A stretch of DNA of 35,495 nucleotides from JAVBKV01 sp031553885 (GTDB taxonomy: Bacteria; Bacteroidota; Bacteroidia; Bacteroidales; Azobacteroidaceae). The first letter of the stretch is position 1; every line of letters begins with the position of its first letter. Under the pieces are notes generated by a model. That model saw only the letters and a list, made by a program, of their open reading frames with translations. It searched no databases and was not told where the DNA came from. Both the position numbers and the translations under genes were made by a program. The stretch covers positions 1 through 35,495 of the forward strand of contig JAVBKV010000057.1 in the NCBI GenBank assembly GCA_031553885.1, in the 5' to 3' direction. Positions 32,315 to 35,495 of this stretch are shown here, piece after piece.

Positions 32315-33706
32315 TCATCCTTCTTTTCCGTACCAGTCGATCTTTTTTGAGTAATACATCGAAACCGCCAACAGCAGGAACAATCCGATACTTCCGAACA
32401 ATAAAGCGCCGTCCTGCAGTTGTATCAGGATGTAAATAAATCCGTACAAAACCGATAAGGTAATACCAAAAAGGATGGCTATCTTCCATTTTCCGAATGC
32501 ACCTTTGGTATATAAAGAGATCAGAATAACGGTTGCCACTGATGCGATCAGGTAGGCATAATCAAATGCGATGTACTCACTGATTGATAACAGCAGGGTG
32601 TAAAAAACGCACAATGCGATCCCTACCAATCCATACTGTAAGGGATGTACCTTCTTTTTCTGAAGAATCTCAATGAAGAAATACAATGCGAAAGTCAACG
32701 CAATGAATAAAATGGCATACTTGACAGATCGTTCTGTCTTGGCATACGAATCGGTTGATTGAAGAAGAGATACCCCATAGTTGGAATCGGAAATATTGTA
32801 AGTCGTATTGTTCCACACCTGCGGATAATTCCGGTTCAGGTAAAGCACTTTCCAATTGGCGTCAAACCCGGATTCGGAAATTTCTGCCGGGGTATTGGGA
32901 AGAAAACTTCCTGTAAAAGAAGGATTACTCCAGGATGATTGCAATCCGGTCGTATTGGTTTTTCCGACCGGAGTGAAAAGCAGGTTGCCGGATCCTTTGA
33001 CATTCAGTTTGATGCTGAAATGATGCTCAGAGGTCAGGTCGTCTGCAGTTAACGGTACGTGAGCTGCAAGCCCGCTGGAATTCAAGGATGCAAGTATGTC
33101 GGAAGCACTTAATTCGTATTCTTTATTATTCCATTGGATGGATAGTTTTTCTTCAATTCCTTTGAAATCGGATAACCCGAAATAGATGCAGGTCTTGTCT
33201 AAAAGTAAATCGGAGGCGGAAATACCGGACGGTTCCGGATCGAATGCAGTAAAATCTCCTGTTATATTCAGTTCGGATTGGTATACCGTTACATTGAATA
33301 TACTCCTGTGTCTGACCTGAGGATTAATGTTCCCCTGTATATCCAGTTTTTCCGGAAGAATGTACAGGTTTCCCCGGATCAGTTCCGGCTTTTCTCCAAC
33401 AATTTTGCTTGGTTCTAATTTTTTATAAGGGATGACCAGGATAGGACCTGTCAGGGTTTGACTACCGGCCCATTTTTCACTGACTTCTTGCCTTACTTCT
33501 TCCTGGCGGTGCAGACGTTCGCGGATCAGATCTGATATCATTCCCATCGGAATTAATAATAATATGGTCAGCATAAAAATACAGATTCCCTTCAGTGTCA
33601 GAGAGGTGCCTTTTGATCTTACGCCGAATATCCTGAAGCCGGCTTGTTCGCGTACTTCGTTTATCCGTTGGTCTTCATTTTGATTCCATTGATTGTTCGT
33701 TTCCAT
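32315..33706 (-). CDS. creD: Cell envelope integrity protein CreD
   Basis: CreD is an inner-membrane protein linked in proteobacteria to envelope integrity and to the CreBC response, with no known reaction. The 463-residue product has one N-terminal membrane helix (about 28-52; LTLKGICIFMLTILLLIPMG), a large extracytoplasmic domain beginning with SEKWAGSQTLTGPILVIPYK, and about six C-terminal helices (from VKYAILFIALTFALYFFIE to SIGLFLLLAVSMYYS). This architecture and the GPILVIPY motif are typical. It is the third gene in an operon with a winged-helix regulator, with its own copy of the palindrome in the 63-base gap upstream. Confidence 0.95.
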   Translation of the reverse strand: METNNQWNQNEDQRINEVREQAGFRIFGVRSKGTSLTLKGICIFMLTILLLIPMGMISDLIRERLHRQEEVRQEVSEKWAGSQTLTGPILVIPYKKLEPSKIVGEKPELIRGNLYILPEKLDIQGNINPQVRHRSIFNVTVYQSELNITGDFTAFDPEPSGISASDLLLDKTCIYFGLSDFKGIEEKLSIQWNNKEYELSASDILASLNSSGLAAHVPLTADDLTSEHHFSIKLNVKGSGNLLFTPVGKTNTTGLQSSWSNPSFTGSFLPNTPAEISESGFDANWKVLYLNRNYPQVWNNTTYNISDSNYGVSLLQSTDSYAKTERSVKYAILFIALTFALYFFIEILQKKKVHPLQYGLVGIALCVFYTLLLSISEYIAFDYAYLIASVATVILISLYTKGAFGKWKIAILFGITLSVLYGFIYILIQLQDGALLFGSIGLFLLLAVSMYYSKKIDWYGKEG

Positions 33707-33736
33707 TGTTGTTTTATTTTAATGTGTTTGTAAAAG

Positions 33737-33755
33737 TGCTTTGAAATTCAAAGTA
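33737..33755 (-). promoter_or_regulatory. Candidate operator and promoter of creD (palindrome copy 2)
   Basis: The + strand reads TGCTTTGAAATTCAAAGTA, nearly identical to the copy at 34701-34719. The inner part, CTTTGAA-A-TTCAAAG, is a perfect palindrome. On the - strand the arm TACTTTG forms the probable -7 element (ATACTTTG), with CTG 19 bases upstream as a weak -33. It lies 30 bases before the creD ATG. Confidence 0.7.
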
Positions 33756-33769
33756 TATGTTTAAAAAAA

Positions 33770-34063
33770 TTATTTCAGGTTTTTGATGAATTTTTCCAGT
33801 TCGTTCAGGTGGTCCCTGAATGCTTTTTCTCCAAGGGAGGTCATTGTATAAACGGTATTTGTTTTCCTCCCGATAAATCCTTTCTGAACGGATATATAGT
33901 TGACTTCTTCCAATCCTTTGAGGTGGGAAGCCAAATTTCCGTCACTAACCTGAAGCGATTCCTTCAGGGAATTGAAATTGGTTTCGTGTTCGACAGCCAG
34001 TATGCTCATGATTCCGAGTCGTACTTTGTTTTCAAACGCTTTATTTAGATTTTCGATATTCAT
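33770..34063 (-). CDS. Winged-helix transcriptional regulator (HTH_34 type)
   Basis: The 97-residue protein is a stand-alone winged-helix DNA-binding domain of the kind annotated as PF13601/HTH_34, related to the MarR and ArsR folds. It begins AFENKVRLGIMSILAVEHET, the recognition region is FNSLKESLQVSDGNLASHLK (helix 2 to helix 3), the wing is NYISVQKGFIGRKTNTVYTM, and the C-terminal helix is GEKAFRDHLNELEKFIKNL, probably used for dimerisation. There is no sensor domain or metal site visible. It lies between the membrane-protein gene (13-base gap) and creD, and a matching palindrome precedes both, so it is a likely autoregulator acting on those sites. Confidence 0.92.
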   Translation of the reverse strand: MNIENLNKAFENKVRLGIMSILAVEHETNFNSLKESLQVSDGNLASHLKGLEEVNYISVQKGFIGRKTNTVYTMTSLGEKAFRDHLNELEKFIKNLK

Positions 34064-34076
34064 GCAGATCGGGGGC

Positions 34077-34682
34077 TTATCGTTTCCGGTCGTATTTATA
34101 CCACATTCTTATACCATACAGGATATGAAACACTCCGAACCCGATTGTCCAGAAATAAAGTCCGTATCCGATTTTCCATAGAGCAATGCATCCGAGGATG
34201 ATTTCGAGATAAGCCAGGTAGCGGGTTTCGTTCACCGTTTGATGGCCTGAAGCAAATAAGGCCAGTCCGTAAAATATCAGGCATCCCGGAGCGACAAGAC
34301 CATAAAGTCCGCAGGAGATCAGTTTCAGCAGGAATACACCGCCGACCAGAATGGGTAGCATGACGGTCCAGGTAAGGCGCCTGCTGGTTTTCCCCCATAC
34401 GGGAATGTTGTTTTTTTTCGATTTGATACAGGTAAAGACAAATGCAGAAACCAATGCCGCCAGGAAGGTGCCCAGTCCAATCAGCAATAAGGACTTAAGT
34501 TCGGCATCGGAATAATATTCCCGTGTTTCCAGCCGGTTGGCAACGATGGGATGGGCCAGTGCGGCTCCCGTTAAGGCGCAACATCCGGCAGCTATACCGC
34601 TCCATCCGCTCAGACCTATGAACCGGCTGTTTCTTTCCATCAGGTTGCGTATATCCTGAAGTGTTTCCAATTCTTGTTTCAT
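34077..34682 (-). CDS. Membrane protein of the creD operon, unknown function
   Basis: I do not recognise a named family. The 201-residue product has a short cytoplasmic N-terminus (KQELETLQDIRNLMERNSRF) and about six transmembrane helices: LSGWSGIAAGCCALTGAALA, LLLIGLGTFLAALVSAFVF, TWTVMLPILVGGVFLLKLI, LYGLVAPGCLIFYGLALFA, YLEIILGCIALWKIGYGLYF and WTIGFGVFHILYGIRM. The start at 34682 was chosen because an in-frame start at 34715 lies inside the promoter and operator. It is the first gene of the three-gene operon with the winged-helix regulator and creD, so it may take part in signal sensing for that regulator, which is an inference. Confidence 0.82.
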   Translation of the reverse strand: MKQELETLQDIRNLMERNSRFIGLSGWSGIAAGCCALTGAALAHPIVANRLETREYYSDAELKSLLLIGLGTFLAALVSAFVFTCIKSKKNNIPVWGKTSRRLTWTVMLPILVGGVFLLKLISCGLYGLVAPGCLIFYGLALFASGHQTVNETRYLAYLEIILGCIALWKIGYGLYFWTIGFGVFHILYGIRMWYKYDRKR

Positions 34683-34700
34683 ATCAAATGAGATTAAAAG

Positions 34701-34719
34701 TACTTTGAAACGCAAAGTA
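34701..34719 (-). promoter_or_regulatory. Candidate operator of the creD operon (palindrome copy 1)
   Basis: TACTTTG-AAACG-CAAAGTA is a perfect 7-base inverted repeat with a 5-base spacer, 18 bases before the first gene of the operon. The right arm forms the -7 element on the - strand (TTACTTTG at 34713-34720), so a bound protein would cover the promoter. Confidence 0.75.
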
Positions 34720-34743
34720 ATATATTTAATTTTGAATTGTCAA
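34713..34743 (-). promoter_or_regulatory. Promoter of the membrane protein-HTH-creD operon
   Basis: On the - strand TTG (34743-34741) is followed after 20 bases by TTACTTTG (34720-34713), one mismatch from TAnnTTTG. The spacing is ideal for Bacteroidota sigma-A promoters. Confidence 0.55.
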
Positions 34744-34799
34744 TTAATTAATATAAATTAACATTTAAGTTGCGGAGAGAGCTCAAAAATTGCAAGTAG

Positions 34800-34901
34800 T
34801 TTAACCGCAACGGGCACTAAGGTCTTCGCAAAGGACACAACGAGATGAGATATTTAATAGTTGCGGCCGTTGCGAAGACCGTAGTGCCCGTTGCGGTTAA
34901 A
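34800..34901. repeat. Long imperfect inverted repeat, probable mobile or repetitive hairpin element
   Basis: The outer 32 bases of each arm (34800-34831 and 34870-34901) pair with a single mismatch; pairing continues for 10 more bases with three further mismatches, leaving an 18-base loop (34842-34859). The left arm itself contains two diverged copies of a unit like CGCAAnGGnCACnA (starting at 34806 and 34826). It has no coding potential and differs in composition from the AT-rich flanks. It lies between the 3' end of the DUF2141 gene and the creD operon promoter. The structure is like a REP/MITE-type element, but copy number cannot be judged from one window. Confidence 0.85.
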
Positions 34902-34930
34902 AAATACTGTTGATATTTCCTCTCTTTCTT

Positions 34931-35332
34931 TTACATCACCGTGATGTTGATTTCCGTATCTTCTTTGACATTGAATTTGCATTTGTCGAACTCAGGAGGA
35001 CCCATTTTGCCTTTGGCATTGTTGCTGAATCCGTATTTTTCCGTAGGACCGAAGGTTCCCATATCCAACTTTTTATTACCATTTTCATCCTGGAACAACG
35101 AGATTGCATATTCTCCCGGCTTCACGTTCTCGATGACTACAGTTACCGTTTCGTTTTCGACCACAGCATATCCGTAGTAGGAGGGTTTCTTCAGAAATTG
35201 ATCCTTTTCGTATACGGCGACCAGCACCTGTCCTTTGATTTTTTCGATTCCGTCTACGACTACCGTGAGTTTGTGTTGTGCATGGATTGTTCCTGCAATA
35301 AACAGCATGAATAAAACTAATTTTGTTTTCAT
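34931..35332 (-). CDS. DUF2141 exported protein
   Basis: The 133-residue product has a signal peptide (MKTKLVLFMLFIAGTIHA, cut before QHKL) and one DUF2141 domain: LTVVVDGIEKIKGQVLVAVY, then FLKKPSYYGYAVVENETV, VIENVKPGEYAISLFQDENG and KKLDMGTFGPTEKYGFSNNA, ending FNVKEDTEINITVM. The pattern (small changes in chain, Y/D-N-G-K-D motif) matches this common Bacteroidota family of about 140 residues, secreted and of unknown function. Only 31 bases separate its ATG from the transposase stop codon on the same strand, and no TAnnTTTG element is visible there, so the mobile element may have replaced its native upstream region. Confidence 0.92.
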   Translation of the reverse strand: MKTKLVLFMLFIAGTIHAQHKLTVVVDGIEKIKGQVLVAVYEKDQFLKKPSYYGYAVVENETVTVVIENVKPGEYAISLFQDENGNKKLDMGTFGPTEKYGFSNNAKGKMGPPEFDKCKFNVKEDTEINITVM

Positions 35333-35363
35333 AACTTCTTGTCATTTAATTGTCATTAAGTAA

Positions 35364-35495
35364 TCAATAAAAATTAATGACGTATTTTTGGCCAACATTA
35401 TCTAGTATGTCATTTAAGCGTTCTTTGAGATTTTGGAAGTTAAGAAAAGCATCAAAGGGTAGCCACTTGTATTTGATGAATCTCCATAATATTTC
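35364..35495 (-). CDS. IS630-family transposase, C-terminal fragment (5' end outside window)
   Basis: A - strand frame enters from the right edge and runs 43 codons to a TGA at 35364-35366. It reads EILWRFIKYKWLPFDAFLNF at the start and ends NVGQKYVINFY. The (E)xLWRFIKYKW motif is the end of the DDE catalytic domain of IS630-family transposases (the E is the last catalytic residue region), and the IDxFG/VGxKYxINF ending is typical. Only the last quarter or less is in the window, so intactness cannot be judged. The element's end should lie within about 30 bases of the DUF2141 start codon. Confidence 0.82.
   Translation of the reverse strand, partial: EILWRFIKYKWLPFDAFLNFQNLKERLNDILDNVGQKYVINFY

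Noticed and set aside
34910..35314. 134-codon + strand frame opposite the DUF2141 gene
   Set aside because: It is a shadow of the DUF2141 coding sequence, which has a signal peptide and a known domain.
1..35495. Transposase fragments at both ends, suggesting a composite transposon
   Set aside because: The two tails are different sequences, and the interior is housekeeping genes in normal chromosomal order. Chance placement of the window between two insertion sequences is simpler.

Overview
This window looks like chromosomal DNA from a Bacteroidota bacterium, most likely order Bacteroidales. Three things point there. Many genes are preceded by the Bacteroidota -7 promoter element TAnnTTTG, sometimes with a TTTG or TTG about 19-20 bases upstream. 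Ribosome-binding sites are mostly not visible. Several families are typical of the phylum: DUF3943, DUF2141, a CreD operon led by a small winged-helix regulator, and a membrane-anchored LuxR-like HTH protein. I cannot fix the genus. No tRNA, rRNA, CRISPR array or prophage was seen.

Layout. 1-840: the tail of a probable transposase, a small secreted or membrane protein of unknown function, and a two-way terminator. 839-3807: a GH5 lipoprotein (-), then a + strand group with a methyltransferase, a cob(I)alamin adenosyltransferase and a DUF2795 protein. 4016-8690: a secreted transglutaminase-like protein (-), dnaK (-) with a strong terminator, a TRIC-type channel (+) and an outer-membrane barrel (-). 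8797-13025: purM and a radical SAM protein (+), a CDF metal transporter (-), then kdsC and maf (+). 13084-17781: a tight + strand run of argB, a PNPOx-like flavoprotein, a THUMP RNA methyltransferase, purD and a multi-pass membrane protein. 17740-20859: mnmD and cysS (-), then an atypical membrane HTH regulator (-). 21280-25565: DUF3943 (+), GNAT and SIMPL (-), a lipoprotein ApbE and a SUI1 protein (+). 25630-32310: one probable operon of psd, pssA, a GH116 glucosylceramidase-family enzyme, serB and a MltF-like lytic transglycosylase. 32315-34682: an operon (-) of a membrane protein, a winged-helix regulator and CreD. 34800-34901: a long imperfect hairpin repeat. 34931-35495: DUF2141 (-) and the 3' end of an IS630-family transposase.

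How the genes work together. Most are housekeeping: purine synthesis (purM, purD), arginine synthesis (argB), Kdo synthesis (kdsC), tRNA and rRNA modification (mnmD, THUMP methyltransferase), translation (cysS, SUI1) and protein folding (dnaK). The most suggestive functional group is the psd operon. It links serine production (SerB) to serine-using phospholipid synthesis (PssA, then Psd), with a glycosidase whose family includes glucosylceramidases and a cell-wall lyase.

The most interesting regulatory signal is in the CreD operon. A 19-base palindrome, TACTTTG-N5-CAAAGTA on the coding strand, occurs upstream of the first gene and, with one arm mismatch, directly upstream of creD. One half-site of each copy overlaps a probable -7 promoter element. 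It is a strong candidate operator for the winged-helix protein encoded between the two copies. Other points worth checking are the 95-base overlap of the methyltransferase with the cobalamin adenosyltransferase gene, which one added T would remove, and the hairpin repeat at 34800-34901.
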